A stretch of DNA of 20,932 nucleotides from an uncultured Clostridia bacterium. GTDB taxonomy: Bacteria > Bacillota_A > Clostridia > TANB77 > CAG-508. Position 1 is the first letter of the stretch, and each line of letters starts with the position of its first letter. The position numbers and the translations under genes were made by a program. The notes beneath the pieces are model-generated. The model was not told where the DNA came from. It saw only the letters and a program-made list of their open reading frames with translations, and ran no database searches. Below, one piece after another: positions 7,298 to 15,861 of this stretch. Location of the stretch: positions 1-20,932 of the forward strand of contig CANPZA010000014.1 of NCBI GenBank assembly GCA_947588915.1, written 5' to 3'.

Positions 7298-8663
7298 AGG
7301 AACGAAGAAGAAACAGTACAATCATTTGGAGTATTAAACTACTCAGGTATGTTATTCAATAAAGGTAACACAAGAACACCATTCTTATCAATGATAGGAG
7401 GTAAAACTGGATACACAAATTCAGTAGAGTTTGTATTAGGACAAGAATATGCAACAGAGGAAGGAGATATACCAAATATCTCTGAAAGTGGCTCATTAAA
7501 AGCACCAGATGCTTCATATATTACAAGAAGCCAAAACACTAACGTAACGCAAATATTCCACGATAGTGTTGCAATATCTTATGCAAAACAATCTAATATG
7601 GGAACATTAGCAGGAGCTAATATTGCAGGACAAACTGCAAACCCACAAAATGAATTAGATTTCCAAGTAGCTAATAAAATGGCTAAATTAGGAAGAAGCA
7701 TTGAAAAAACATTCATGCAAGGAAAATATAACAAAGCAACAACAGATAAAGAAGTAAATAAAACAAGGGGTATGTATGAAGCTATAACAAAAAATGTTGT
7801 AGAAGCTGGAGAAAAACCATTAGATTTATGGCTATTAGAACAATTAGTAAAGAAAATAGCAGATGCTAATGGAGATGTATCTAATCTATATTTATGGACT
7901 GATAATGTGGGAATCAACCAAATTCACGGTAATGCTGTTGAAATGGGTGTTCCAGTTGGAGATTTCAGAGCTAATGAATATGGAATTAGAATAAGAGATT
8001 TAATGTTACCAAGTGCAACAATACATATTGCAGAAGGTCAATTTGTTACAGCAGGAACAGCATTATTACTTAACTTTGATGTAATTAGACCAATTGAACA
8101 ACCAGTACCAGGTAAAGGAAACTTCTTCTTAGAGCCACTTGCTAAAACAGGTGCAGGAGAAAAATATCAATTATTTGGACAAATTGGTTTAGACTATGGT
8201 AATGAATTATATCACGGAAAAATTACTGGATTATCTACTGAATTTACTCCACCAAAAGGAAGAAAAGTAGTAACAGTAACAGAAACACCCTAGTCCAGCC
8301 ACGAAAAAAGTAACCGTGGCTTTACCAGAGGGTGAAGTATTAGGGGTAGATGTAAGTACATTACAAGAAGTCGAAATAAATGATACTAAAGTAACAGGAG
8401 AATCTAAATATGTAGAGAGTTTTCCAAAATTCAGTAAGAGTGCAAAAGGAAACTTCTTAGCATTAAAATGTGAAGAAGCTACCAAAGGTGATACTGTAGA
8501 ATGGGAACTTTCACAAGCCAAAACAAAAGGCAGAGGAACATTAGATGAAGATGGAATTTTAGTAGTACAACTAACTTCTAATACACAAACTGTAACCTTT
8601 AAGAACGGAGAAACAAGTAAGAAACTAGACTTAACAGGAGTAACTTTAAGTCCAGCAGAATAA
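7298..8663 (+). CDS. Major capsid protein (DUF5309/SU10-like), AGG start, +1 frameshift extension
   Basis: AGG 7298 lies 9 nt after GGAGG (7284-7288); the first in-frame ATG (7349) would drop NEEETVQSFGVLNYSG, part of the fold's N-arm. The 331-aa short form ends at TAG 8291-8293. It has the DUF5309 pattern TPFLSMIGG at the start, SQNTNVTQIFHDSVAIS, then NELDFQVANKMAKLGRSIEK. At CCC-TAG (8288-8293) a +1 slip continues into SPATKKVTVALPEGE and a 123-residue beta-rich, Ig-like domain ending at 8663, giving a 454-aa form. In Listeria phage PSA, a +1 shift at a proline codon also makes long and short capsid forms. The long form is probably incorporated in a minor share as surface decoration. Confidence 0.88.
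8288..8294 (+). other. PSA-like +1 frameshift site CCC-TAG-T
   Basis: ACA CCC TAG T: tRNA-Pro on CCC can re-pair with CCT after moving +1, and the next codon becomes AGT. A slow stop codon in the A site favours the slip. The downstream frame is open for 123 codons with a credible domain and has no own ribosome binding site near its first GTG (8316). Confidence 0.82.
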
Positions 8664-8682
8664 ATGAAAGGAGGACTAACCT

Positions 8683-9027
8683 ATGACTGAAAATGACCAA
8701 CTAAAAAGAATGAGATTAAAGATATTAGAAGATGCTGATAACGATAGCAAAGATGATATTTTAAAAATCAATTTAGAAGAAGCCAAATACAGATACCTTA
8801 GGTTAGTCTATCCATTTGATAGAACTGTAACAGAATTACCTGATGATAGGGCAAAAGATTGGCAAACACGTTGTGCAATAGAACTTTACAATTTAGATGA
8901 ATTAGGTGATGAAGCAAACTATACTCAATATTCAGAAAATGGTTTAAGTTATTCAAGAGCTAAAGCTGGGCTTTCACAAGACTTATTAAATGAATTGCCA
9001 CCAGCAAAGGCAGGTGTTCCAATATAG
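8683..9027 (+). CDS. Head-tail connector (gp6-like adaptor)
   Basis: A 114-aa helical protein with the gp6-like connector layout: repeated amphipathic helices and the signature LPDDRAKDWQTRCAIELYN, matching the family's typical 'ry..wq.raa.elyn' helix. It binds below the portal and joins head to tail. ATG with AAAGGAGG 8 nt upstream. The internal AGG in PDDRAKDW sits at a conserved Arg, evidence that AGG means Arg inside genes. Its TAG overlaps the AGG start of the next gene. Confidence 0.8.
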   Translation: MTENDQLKRMRLKILEDADNDSKDDILKINLEEAKYRYLRLVYPFDRTVTELPDDRAKDWQTRCAIELYNLDELGDEANYTQYSENGLSYSRAKAGLSQDLLNELPPAKAGVPI

Positions 9028-9481
9028 GAAAAAGAGTTGGAATAAAAAGATTTGGATAGCAAAGAAAATAGGAACGCAAGAAAATGATTATGGAACTGAA
9101 ATTCCTATTTATGATAAGCCAGAAGAATATATGATGAATGTTCAACCATTATCTAGTGAAGCAGATATTGCAGAATTTGGAGAAAATGCTAATCAAGTAC
9201 AAAGAGCAGTTATTGAATATAAAAAATACTTTGGTAAGTTTAAGGAATTTGATATAGCATACTTAGATGGAAATATACCAGATGAAGAAGAAGGAACAAC
9301 TGTCAAAGTGTTAGAATTAGAAGATAATGGAATTAGTATATTAGATAAAGTAAAGGAAAAGTATGCTAATACAGAAGAATTAACTTATTATGTATGTGAA
9401 AATGCTAATTATAGATTATATCCACCAAGAAACCAAAATAAAGTCATTTTATTGTATTTTGAAAGATTAACAGCAAAGTAG
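9026..9481 (+). CDS. Head closure / stopper-type protein, probable AGG start
   Basis: A 151-aa protein beginning KKSWNKKIWIAKKIG if AGG 9026 is used; the AGG overlaps the upstream TAG as TAGG. AGGTG (9012-9016) lies 9 nt upstream. An in-frame ATG at 8990 without a ribosome binding site is the alternative, so this AGG call is weaker than the others. The position after the connector and a compact beta-rich pattern suggest the head-completion stopper. No catalytic motif. Confidence 0.7.
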   Translation, partial: RKKSWNKKIWIAKKIGTQENDYGTEIPIYDKPEEYMMNVQPLSSEADIAEFGENANQVQRAVIEYKKYFGKFKEFDIAYLDGNIPDEEEGTTVKVLELEDNGISILDKVKEKYANTEELTYYVCENANYRLYPPRNQNKVILLYFERLTAK

Positions 9482-9490
9482 GTGATATGT

Positions 9491-9967
9491 ATGCAAATAA
9501 ATTTGAATACTAAACATACAATGAGGTTATCTCTTTCAGATTTAGAAGAATACAAGAAAATGCTAGAGAAATATAAAAAGAAACTTCCACAAGTTGCAGA
9601 GAATATTGTAAGAAGAGTATCAGAAGTAGGATTACAAGATAATCATAAATCTACTGAACTATTACCTATAAAAAATGAAGGTAATGTAGTAAGTGGAGGA
9701 ATAAAAACAACTGATGAAATTGATACTTACAAAGAATTTGGGACAGGTATTGTAGGAAGTCAAAATCCACATATTACAGAATATCTAGCAGAAGTTGGTT
9801 GGGTATATGATGTAAATGAACATGGTGAAAAAGGTTGGAAATATCCAAAAGGTGATGGTACTTATGGCTGGACAAGAGGTATTCCAGCAAGTAAAAAATT
9901 TTATAATGCTATAAAAAGAATGGAAGAAGAACTACCAATTATAGCAAAAGAAGAATTAAGTAAGTAG
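9491..9967 (+). CDS. HK97 gp10-like head-tail joining protein
   Basis: A 158-aa protein with an N-terminal helix (LSLSDLEEYKKMLEKYKKKLPQVAENIVRRV), a typical KTTDEIDTYKEFGTGIVG strand-turn and a C-terminal helix, as in HK97 gp10 neck or tail-completion proteins. ATG 9491 is chosen, after AGGTG; GTG 9482 in frame is possible. Normal ATG start. Confidence 0.72.
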   Translation: MQINLNTKHTMRLSLSDLEEYKKMLEKYKKKLPQVAENIVRRVSEVGLQDNHKSTELLPIKNEGNVVSGGIKTTDEIDTYKEFGTGIVGSQNPHITEYLAEVGWVYDVNEHGEKGWKYPKGDGTYGWTRGIPASKKFYNAIKRMEEELPIIAKEELSK

Positions 9968-9981
9968 GAGAGTGATTTGAT

Positions 9982-10392
9982 ATGGCAATGCCAAATGTAT
10001 ATGACCAAATATATCAATATACAAAGAAATACATAAAAGAAAAGTCAAAATATTCTTCAAAAGTACTTAAAGATACACCACCAGATAAAACATTTCCACT
10101 AATTATTATTAGAGAAATCAGAGATGATTTGTATGATGAAAACTTAGATAAAACTGACCAAAGATTTAATATAGGATATGATATAGAAATTTATACAATA
10201 AACAAAGGACAAGTTGCAAAGCAAGAAATTGCAAATGAATTAATTAATTTAGTTAATAATGTTTTTGATGTCCATTATGGATTAAGAAGAACATTTAATC
10301 AGCAAATACCAAATGCAGATTCTGATGTTTGTCGTTGGAATATGCGTTATGAAGGGAAAATTGATGAGAGTAAAATAATTTATAGGAGGTAA
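9982..10392 (+). CDS. Tail terminator / tail completion protein
   Basis: A 136-aa protein directly before the tail tube gene, the usual place of the tail terminator. The features NVYDQIYQYTKKYIKE, TFPLIIIREIRDD and IGYDIEIYTINKG fit the alpha/beta terminator fold (helix, then antiparallel strands). ATG with GGAG 11 nt upstream. The assignment rests on order and predicted fold, not on a catalytic motif. Confidence 0.65.
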   Translation: MAMPNVYDQIYQYTKKYIKEKSKYSSKVLKDTPPDKTFPLIIIREIRDDLYDENLDKTDQRFNIGYDIEIYTINKGQVAKQEIANELINLVNNVFDVHYGLRRTFNQQIPNADSDVCRWNMRYEGKIDESKIIYRR

Positions 10393-10396
10393 TATA

Positions 10397-10831
10397 AGGG
10401 AAGATAATGTAGTAGCAATTAATGACCAAGGTACAAAATTATACTATAAAGGAGAAACTAAATATGAGCATTTAGTAAATATTAAAAATGTACCAGCAAG
10501 TGGTGCAGAAGGTGGAACTATCGAGGTAACAGAGTTAGATAGTCCTGTAAAACAATATATAGATGATAGAAAAGATACACCAGCACAAGACTTTACATAT
10601 AACAGAACAGACAAAAAATATGAAGCTGTAAAGAAAGTTTGCGATGGCAAACCACACGAATTTTTAGTAGTATTTCAAGATGGAACAGGAACATATATCA
10701 AAGGAACAGCACAAACATGGAAAAATGAATTTAGTGCAGGTTCAGCACAAGAAGCAACATTACATATAGTTGCAACTGAAATTGATGATAAAACAGCAGA
10801 AGAAGTTACACCATTAATACAAGGTGAATAA
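10397..10831 (+). CDS. Major tail tube protein with AGG as its only possible start
   Basis: A 144-aa protein with a typical tail tube pattern: N-terminal strand YYKGETKYEHLV, IEVTELDSPVKQYIDDR, and the closing GTAQTWKNEFSAGSAQEATLHI. The frame is bounded upstream by TAA 10376-10378 and contains no ATG, GTG, TTG or CTG anywhere, so no ordinary start exists. AGG 10397 lies 7 nt after GGAGG (10385-10389) and is the codon that lines up with all other late starts. The only other non-standard option is ATA 10394, 4 nt from GGAGG, or internal ATT codons. This gene must be expressed for a tail to form, so it is the strongest single case for AGG initiation. Confidence 0.88.
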   Translation, partial: REDNVVAINDQGTKLYYKGETKYEHLVNIKNVPASGAEGGTIEVTELDSPVKQYIDDRKDTPAQDFTYNRTDKKYEAVKKVCDGKPHEFLVVFQDGTGTYIKGTAQTWKNEFSAGSAQEATLHIVATEIDDKTAEEVTPLIQGE

Positions 10832-10859
10832 TAAAAAATAAGAGATGGAGGAATGAATT

Positions 10860-11186
10860 AGGAGTAAATTATTAGAAATTGAAGTAAAAGGAAGAACATA
10901 TTATTTAGGTTACCCAACAAGAAAGGATGCAATTAGAGCAGAAAATGCTGGTTTAGATGTAACAAATATAAAAATTTTAAGTATGACAGAAGTATTATTT
11001 TATTCTGGATTACTTGCTAAACAACCAGCAATTAGCAGAGAAAAAGCTTCTGAAATAATGGAAGATTATTTAGCAGAAGGTGGAGACCTAGAAGAAATAA
11101 CGAAATTCTTAACTGAACAATATGTGGCTTTTATAAAATCCCCAGATGGAATGAAGAAAAAGAAAGCCAAGATAATAGAGATGTAG
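10860..11186 (+). CDS. Tail assembly chaperone, short form (G-like), AGG start
   Basis: A 108-aa helical protein (initiator then SKLLEIEVKGRTYYLGYPT) that binds the tape measure protein with its longer frameshifted form. AGG 10860 follows GGAGG (10847-10851) by 8 nt; the first in-frame ATG (10983) would lose a third of the protein. The message also contains ATG AAT TAG just upstream, which cannot produce it. Confidence 0.8.
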   Translation, partial: RSKLLEIEVKGRTYYLGYPTRKDAIRAENAGLDVTNIKILSMTEVLFYSGLLAKQPAISREKASEIMEDYLAEGGDLEEITKFLTEQYVAFIKSPDGMKKKKAKIIEM

Positions 11187-11602
11187 AAAAGTCAACTGGG
11201 GAAGAAAAAGAATATGCTAAATTAAAAGAGTTCTTTTATGACTTTTTACTACCAATGGCAATTACTTTCGGTATGTCTACAAGAGAATTTTGGGAAGATA
11301 ACCCAGATTTACTTTGGGCATACCGAAAATCTTATATAGACAAAATAAAATTACAGCAAGAAACAGATAATTTTAATGCATGGTTAAATGGTTTATACGT
11401 GTTTAATGCGGTAAATACAAGTATGTATAATAACCTTGTAAGAAAAGAAACACAACAACCATTAAATTATATTGAAAAGCCTTATGATTTTTCTAAATCA
11501 AAAGAAGATTACGAAAAAGAAAAAGTAGAAGAAAGAGAAAATAGCATAAAAGAACAATTAAAAAGAGGTAAAAAAGCTTTAAGTAAAGGAGTAGGTGACT
11601 AG
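10860..11602 (+). CDS. Tail assembly chaperone, -1 frameshift long form (GT-like)
   Basis: Reading shifts -1 near GAAAAAG (11156-11162) in the string ATG AAG AAA AAG AAA. The product then continues ESQDNRDVEKST and LKEFFYDFLLPMAITFG to TAG 11602, giving about 247 aa. The T part (about 110 codons from 11255) has no own ribosome binding site at its first ATG. Such G/GT pairs precede the tape measure in most long-tailed phages. The heptamer is a weak variant of the usual A-AAA-AAG, so the exact slip point is uncertain. Confidence 0.72.
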
Positions 11603-14600
11603 GGCTGATTACAATGTTGGTAATTTAGAGAGCGAAATAAAAGTACAATTTGAACAAGCAGTAAGTGCATTAAATCAGACTACTACTGCTCTAGGAGGAG
11701 TAACATCTGGATTAAAAGATGTTTTGTCTCAAATAAATAATTTAAAAGGAAATAATGGATTAAAAAATATAACACAACAAGTAGAAAGTTTGAAAAAGAC
11801 AACAAGTGGTGGCTGGACACAAAAAACATTTAATTTTGGAGAAACAGTAAAATCTACTATTAAACTAGGAACAATTTTTGGAGTATTGAGAAAAGGTTTT
11901 AATACAGTAAAAGATATTACAAGTGCTAGTATAGATATGATAGAAACAGCCAACCTATTTGAAGTTCAAATGGGTAAAGTTGTTGACCAATATGGAAATT
12001 TAGATGAAGCACAAAGCCAGTATTATACAAAAGCTATGGCATTTCAAAATGAAATGAATGAAAAACTTGCAACAAATAAATCTGAAATGCAAAAATATCA
12101 AGCGATGTATTATGGAATGTTAAATTCTCAATTAGGCGCTGAAAACAGAGATGCTTCATATTTAATGTCAGAAAGTTTAACAAAAGCAGGATACGATATA
12201 GCTTCTTTATATAATTTGGATATAGAAACTGCTATGAACAAACTTAAATCAGGATTAGCAGGTCAAATAGAAAGTTTAAGACAAATAGGTATAGATGTGT
12301 CAGAGGCTTCGTTAAGCAAAATATTAGACCAAGTAGGAATAGAAAGAAGTGTACAACAACTATCTTATGCAGAAAAAGAAATAGCAAGATACATAGCAAT
12401 ATGTCAACAAGCAGGACAAGCACAAGGAGATTTTGCTCGTACATTTGAACAACCAGCAAATCAATTAAGAGTATTTCAAAATCAATTAATAGAGCTAAAA
12501 CAAGTTGCAGGTTCGTTTTTTACAGGATTATTAAGTCAAATATTACCAGTAGTAAATGGTATTATTATGGCTATTAAAGAAGTATTAAAAGCAATTGCTA
12601 GTTTCTTTGGCATAGAATTAAATTCAGGAGGAAGTAATATAACTTCATCTTTAGGAGGAGTGTCTAATACAGTAGAAGATATAGGTTCTGGATTAGGTGG
12701 TGCTACAAAGAAAGCAAAAGAGTTTAAAAAACAACTTATGGGCTTTGATGAAATAAACAATATTACACCACCAAGTGAAAATGGTAGTGGCTCTGGTGGA
12801 GGAGGTTCTGTTGGAGGAATAGACCCAGCATTATTAGATGCATTAAAAGAATGGGACAACAAAATGAGTAGCATTAATGGAAAAGCTCAACAAATAAGAG
12901 ATAAAATTTTAAGTATTGGAAAAAAAATAAAAGAGTTGCTTCCTTATTTTAAGAGTGGATTTAATATTAGTTTTGGGAATACTAATTTTGATAAAATAAA
13001 GAAAAACATTGAGAATATTGAGAAAAGCTGGGCTAAAATATGGAATAGTCCAGAAGTAAAAACATCATTAAGTAATTATGCGAAAACAATTTCATTTACA
13101 CTAGGACAAATTTTAGGTAGTATAAGCCGAATCAGTATAAATATTGCAGATGGATTAATAGGTGGAATAGAAAAATATCTAAGTCAAAACACAGATAGAA
13201 TAAAAAATTATATAGCAAATATATTTGATATTAATAGTGAAATATCAAAATTAACAGGCAATTTTGCTCAATCATTGGGAGAGATTTCAAATGTTTTTGT
13301 TGGAAATACAGCAAAGCAAATAGGTACAGATATTATTGCTATGTTTGCCAACCCTCTTATGAGTGCAAACGAGTTGTTGTTAAAATTTGCGAAAGATACA
13401 TTATCAATATTTATACAACCTATTATAGACAATGTAGATAAAATTAAGACAGCATTAGAAAATACTTTTAGACCAATAGAAACAATATTAAAAACTTTTG
13501 CAGATGCATTTACATTTATAGGAGATAAGATAAATGAGGTATATGACCAACATATAAAACCATTATTGGAAAGTATAAGAACTGGATTAAGTGATACCTT
13601 TGGTAAGTTTTTAGACATATATAATGAATATGTAGCACCAGCATTACAAGTCATGGCAGACAAATTTAGCGAATTATGGAATAAACACTTAAAACCTTTG
13701 GTAGATAAAATAGGCGAGTTTATTGGAAGCTTAGCAGACACACTTATATCATTATGGGAAAATGTATTAAAACCATTAATAGATTGGATAATAGAAAACA
13801 TTGTTCCTGTATTAACTCCAATATTTGAAAATATATGGAACACATTATGTACAATATGTGGATATATAGCAGATGCTATAGGGGGAGTAATAGATGTATT
13901 AAAAGGAATAATTGATTTTATAGTTGGAATATTTACAGGAGACTGGGATAAAGCTTGGGAAGGAATAAAATCAATATTTAATGGTACATGGGAAATAATA
14001 AAAGGTATTGTACAAGGGGTATGGAGTGCTATTTGTGAAATAGTAGAAACAGCAATAAATATTGTAAAAGGTGTTATAGAAACAGTACTTAATGGAATTA
14101 GAGATTTTATATCAATAATATGGAATACTATTAAAACAGTTATTTCAACAGTATGGGAAGGAATAACAACAAGTATTTCAAATGCAATAAATAGCATTGA
14201 AAATACTATTTCAAATGTATTTACCTCAATATCAAATACAATAAGCAATATATGGAATGGTATTGTTACAACTATTTCAAATGTATGGAACGTAATAACA
14301 ACGAAAGTAAAAGAGGGCGTATCAGGTGCTTGGAATGCAATTACATCAGTATTTGGAAATATAGCAAATTGGTTTAAGGATAAATTTAGTCAAGCTTGGC
14401 AAGCAGTTAAGAATGTATTTAGTACAGGTGGTAAGATATTTGATGGAATAAAAGATGGAATATTGAATGGACTAAAAAATATAGTAAATGCAATTATTGG
14501 AGGAATAAACAAAGTTATATCTATTCCATTTAATGGTATAAATTCAGCATTAAGAGCTATAAGAAATATAGATATATTAGGAATAAAACCTTTTACTTGG

Positions 14601-15110
14601 ATAAATACTATTGGCGTGCCTCAAATTCCTATGTTAGCACAAGGAGCTTATGTGAAAGCAAATAATCCTATGTTGGCAATGATAGGAGATAATAAAACAC
14701 AAGGTGAATTTGTTACACCTGAAAACAAGCTAAAACGAGTTATTAGTGAACAAGTGCAAGAAACAATATCTAACTTAAAAGAAGGTATTAAGATAAATAC
14801 AAAAGCCTTTTTGAATGACTTAAAAGGTGGTATTAGAATAATAGCTAAAGACTTTGAAGTAAATCCTAAACAATACATGAATTATGAATCAATTGGCAGA
14901 TATACTCAAAATCAAAGTAATAATATAAATAATAATTTAGTAGATAAAATAGCAGAAGCAAGTCAAGAAGCATTTATAAAAGCAATGAATAAATCAAAAA
15001 TTACAGTAGAAGTAGAAGGAAAAGCAGATAAAGATGGCATATTCAAGGTAGTGCAAACAGGAGCAAGAGAATATACAATGCAAACAGGAGAACCAGCATT
15101 TAATTACTAA
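11601..15110 (+). CDS. Tape measure protein, AGG start
   Basis: A 1169-aa tape measure that sets tail length and helps DNA ejection. AGG 11601 overlaps the stop of the preceding gene (TAGG) and lies 9 nt after GGAG (11588-11591). GTG 11595 in frame is only 3 nt from GGAG and so less likely. The protein starts ADYNVGNLESEIKV and shows long helical stretches, a Gly-rich linker around residues 393-410 (GSGSGGGGSVGG), a hydrophobic middle at about 730-800, and WN-rich repeats (IWNTI, VWEGI, IWNGI) from about 755 to 925. Confidence 0.92.
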   Translation, partial: RADYNVGNLESEIKVQFEQAVSALNQTTTALGGVTSGLKDVLSQINNLKGNNGLKNITQQVESLKKTTSGGWTQKTFNFGETVKSTIKLGTIFGVLRKGFNTVKDITSASIDMIETANLFEVQMGKVVDQYGNLDEAQSQYYTKAMAFQNEMNEKLATNKSEMQKYQAMYYGMLNSQLGAENRDASYLMSESLTKAGYDIASLYNLDIETAMNKLKSGLAGQIESLRQIGIDVSEASLSKILDQVGIERSVQQLSYAEKEIARYIAICQQAGQAQGDFARTFEQPANQLRVFQNQLIELKQVAGSFFTGLLSQILPVVNGIIMAIKEVLKAIASFFGIELNSGGSNITSSLGGVSNTVEDIGSGLGGATKKAKEFKKQLMGFDEINNITPPSENGSGSGGGGSVGGIDPALLDALKEWDNKMSSINGKAQQIRDKILSIGKKIKELLPYFKSGFNISFGNTNFDKIKKNIENIEKSWAKIWNSPEVKTSLSNYAKTISFTLGQILGSISRISINIADGLIGGIEKYLSQNTDRIKNYIANIFDINSEISKLTGNFAQSLGEISNVFVGNTAKQIGTDIIAMFANPLMSANELLLKFAKDTLSIFIQPIIDNVDKIKTALENTFRPIETILKTFADAFTFIGDKINEVYDQHIKPLLESIRTGLSDTFGKFLDIYNEYVAPALQVMADKFSELWNKHLKPLVDKIGEFIGSLADTLISLWENVLKPLIDWIIENIVPVLTPIFENIWNTLCTICGYIADAIGGVIDVLKGIIDFIVGIFTGDWDKAWEGIKSIFNGTWEIIKGIVQGVWSAICEIVETAINIVKGVIETVLNGIRDFISIIWNTIKTVISTVWEGITTSISNAINSIENTISNVFTSISNTISNIWNGIVTTISNVWNVITTKVKEGVSGAWNAITSVFGNIANWFKDKFSQAWQAVKNVFSTGGKIFDGIKDGILNGLKNIVNAIIGGINKVISIPFNGINSALRAIRNIDILGIKPFTWINTIGVPQIPMLAQGAYVKANNPMLAMIGDNKTQGEFVTPENKLKRVISEQVQETISNLKEGIKINTKAFLNDLKGGIRIIAKDFEVNPKQYMNYESIGRYTQNQSNNINNNLVDKIAEASQEAFIKAMNKSKITVEVEGKADKDGIFKVVQTGAREYTMQTGEPAFNY

Positions 15111-15115
15111 TAAAA

Positions 15116-15138
15116 AATAAAGCCTTAAAGACTTTATT
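15116..15138 (-). terminator. Possible terminator of the minus-strand gene
   Basis: AATAAAG/CTTTATT (15116-15122, 15132-15138) forms a weak AT stem. Read on the minus strand it is followed by TTTTT (complement of 15112-15116). It lies directly after the stop of the zinc-ribbon gene. The stem is too AT-rich to be certain. Confidence 0.4.
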
Positions 15139-15139
15139 A

Positions 15140-15394
15140 CTAATATTCATACTTTGGTCGCATAAGCATCCAAAATAGCCATAATCCACCAGTGCAAAAA
15201 ATAAGAATTATATCAAGAAATAAATTATACTTTTTCTTCCTCTTTGTATTTGTAGGATTAGTATTATTAGATGAAGCTTTATTATTAATAATTATATTTT
15301 TGTCCGTACTATTCATATTTTTAGTAGCAACTCCACAATGAATACATACAACAGCTTTGTCATCAATTTCTTTACCACAATTATAACAAAACAT
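15140..15394 (-). CDS. Zinc-ribbon membrane protein (moron-like)
   Basis: An 84-aa protein: zinc-ribbon CYNCG...CIHCG at residues 3-20 (two CxxC pairs), an Asn/Thr-rich linker (about 25-50), then KRKKK and one transmembrane segment (LFLDIILIFCTGGLWLFWML). ATG 15394 is chosen because GAGGAGGT (15408-15401) lies 6 nt upstream; TTG 15400 is too close. The only gene on the minus strand, with its own promoter, inserted between tape measure and distal tail genes, and with an ordinary ATG. This is the pattern of a moron expressed from the prophage. The cell role is unknown; similar small proteins sit in the host membrane. Confidence 0.85.
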   Translation of the reverse strand: MFCYNCGKEIDDKAVVCIHCGVATKNMNSTDKNIIINNKASSNNTNPTNTKRKKKYNLFLDIILIFCTGGLWLFWMLMRPKYEY

Positions 15395-15419
15395 AAACAA
15401 ACCTCCTCTATTTATTATA

Positions 15420-15448
15420 ATTATACAATATATGTCAAAATTTGTAAA
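15420..15448 (-). promoter_or_regulatory. Sigma70/SigA-type promoter of the zinc-ribbon gene
   Basis: On the minus strand, TTTACA (15448-15443) and TATAAT (15425-15420) are separated by exactly 17 nt. A second TATAAT follows at 15419-15414. Transcription would begin near 15413, a few nt before the GAGGAGGT site. Confidence 0.72.
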
Positions 15449-15473
15449 GAAAAAATTGAAAGGAGAGATAGAA

Positions 15474-15852
15474 AGGTATGTAGAAAATCTTATAACAGTA
15501 GATGGAAAAGATTTAAGTAAATTTCTAAAAGATGAAGGATATGATGTAGAATGGTATGACTTGTCTTATGATAGTGGAAGAAATGCAAAAGGTTATATGC
15601 ATTATAACCCAGTAGCAGAGAAATATAAGATAATTCTACATACTAAATATCTTACACAAGAGGAATTTCAAGAATTTTTTAGTACAATAAGACCTTTAAA
15701 ACAATATACAGTAAGGTTTTTAAATCCATATACTCGGTGGAATGACAACTGCTAATTGTTATAGAGGAGATAGAAAAGTTACTATGAAATGGAATAGAAC
15801 AGATAAAGGAATTTTATATAATCCAACAGACATAAGTTTAATAGAATTGTAG
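15474..15852 (+). CDS. Distal tail protein (DUF6711-like), AGG start and +1 frameshift
   Basis: A 125-aa protein. AGG 15474 lies 8 nt after GGAG (15462-15465) and gives YVENLITVDGKDLSKFL, the usual short start of this family. The in-frame ATG 15432 is an alternative, but it has no ribosome binding site and lies inside the opposite gene's promoter. The frame runs to ACT 15734 (LNPYT), then CGG TGG would lead to a stop after six codons. Skipping C15735 gives GGT GGA ATG and GGMTTANCYRGDRKVTMKW, matching the family's PYTG...YxGDR region, and ends at TAG 15852. It probably forms part of the tail tip ring next to the tape measure. Confidence 0.8.
15732..15741 (+). other. +1 frameshift site ACT-CGG-T in distal tail gene
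   Basis: The zero frame ACT CGG TGG AAT GAC AAC TGC TAA ends early. Skipping C15735 gives ACT GGT GGA ATG and restores the family motif NPYTGG. It is the second of three in-frame CGG codons in the window, all at frame breaks. Confidence 0.75.
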
Positions 15853-15861
15853 GTGACATAA

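Noticed and set aside
8316..8663. Capsid extension as a separate GTG-start gene
   Set aside because: No ribosome binding site, and the CCC-TAG junction is a known +1 frameshift type; treated as the long form of the capsid protein.
11595..11597. GTG as start of the tape measure gene
   Set aside because: Only 3 nt from GGAG; AGG 11601 has the usual 9-nt spacing. Not fully excluded.
13268..14248. 326-codon ORF on the minus strand inside the tape measure gene
   Set aside because: Antisense shadow of an AT-rich repetitive gene, with no ribosome binding site and a low-complexity hydrophobic translation.
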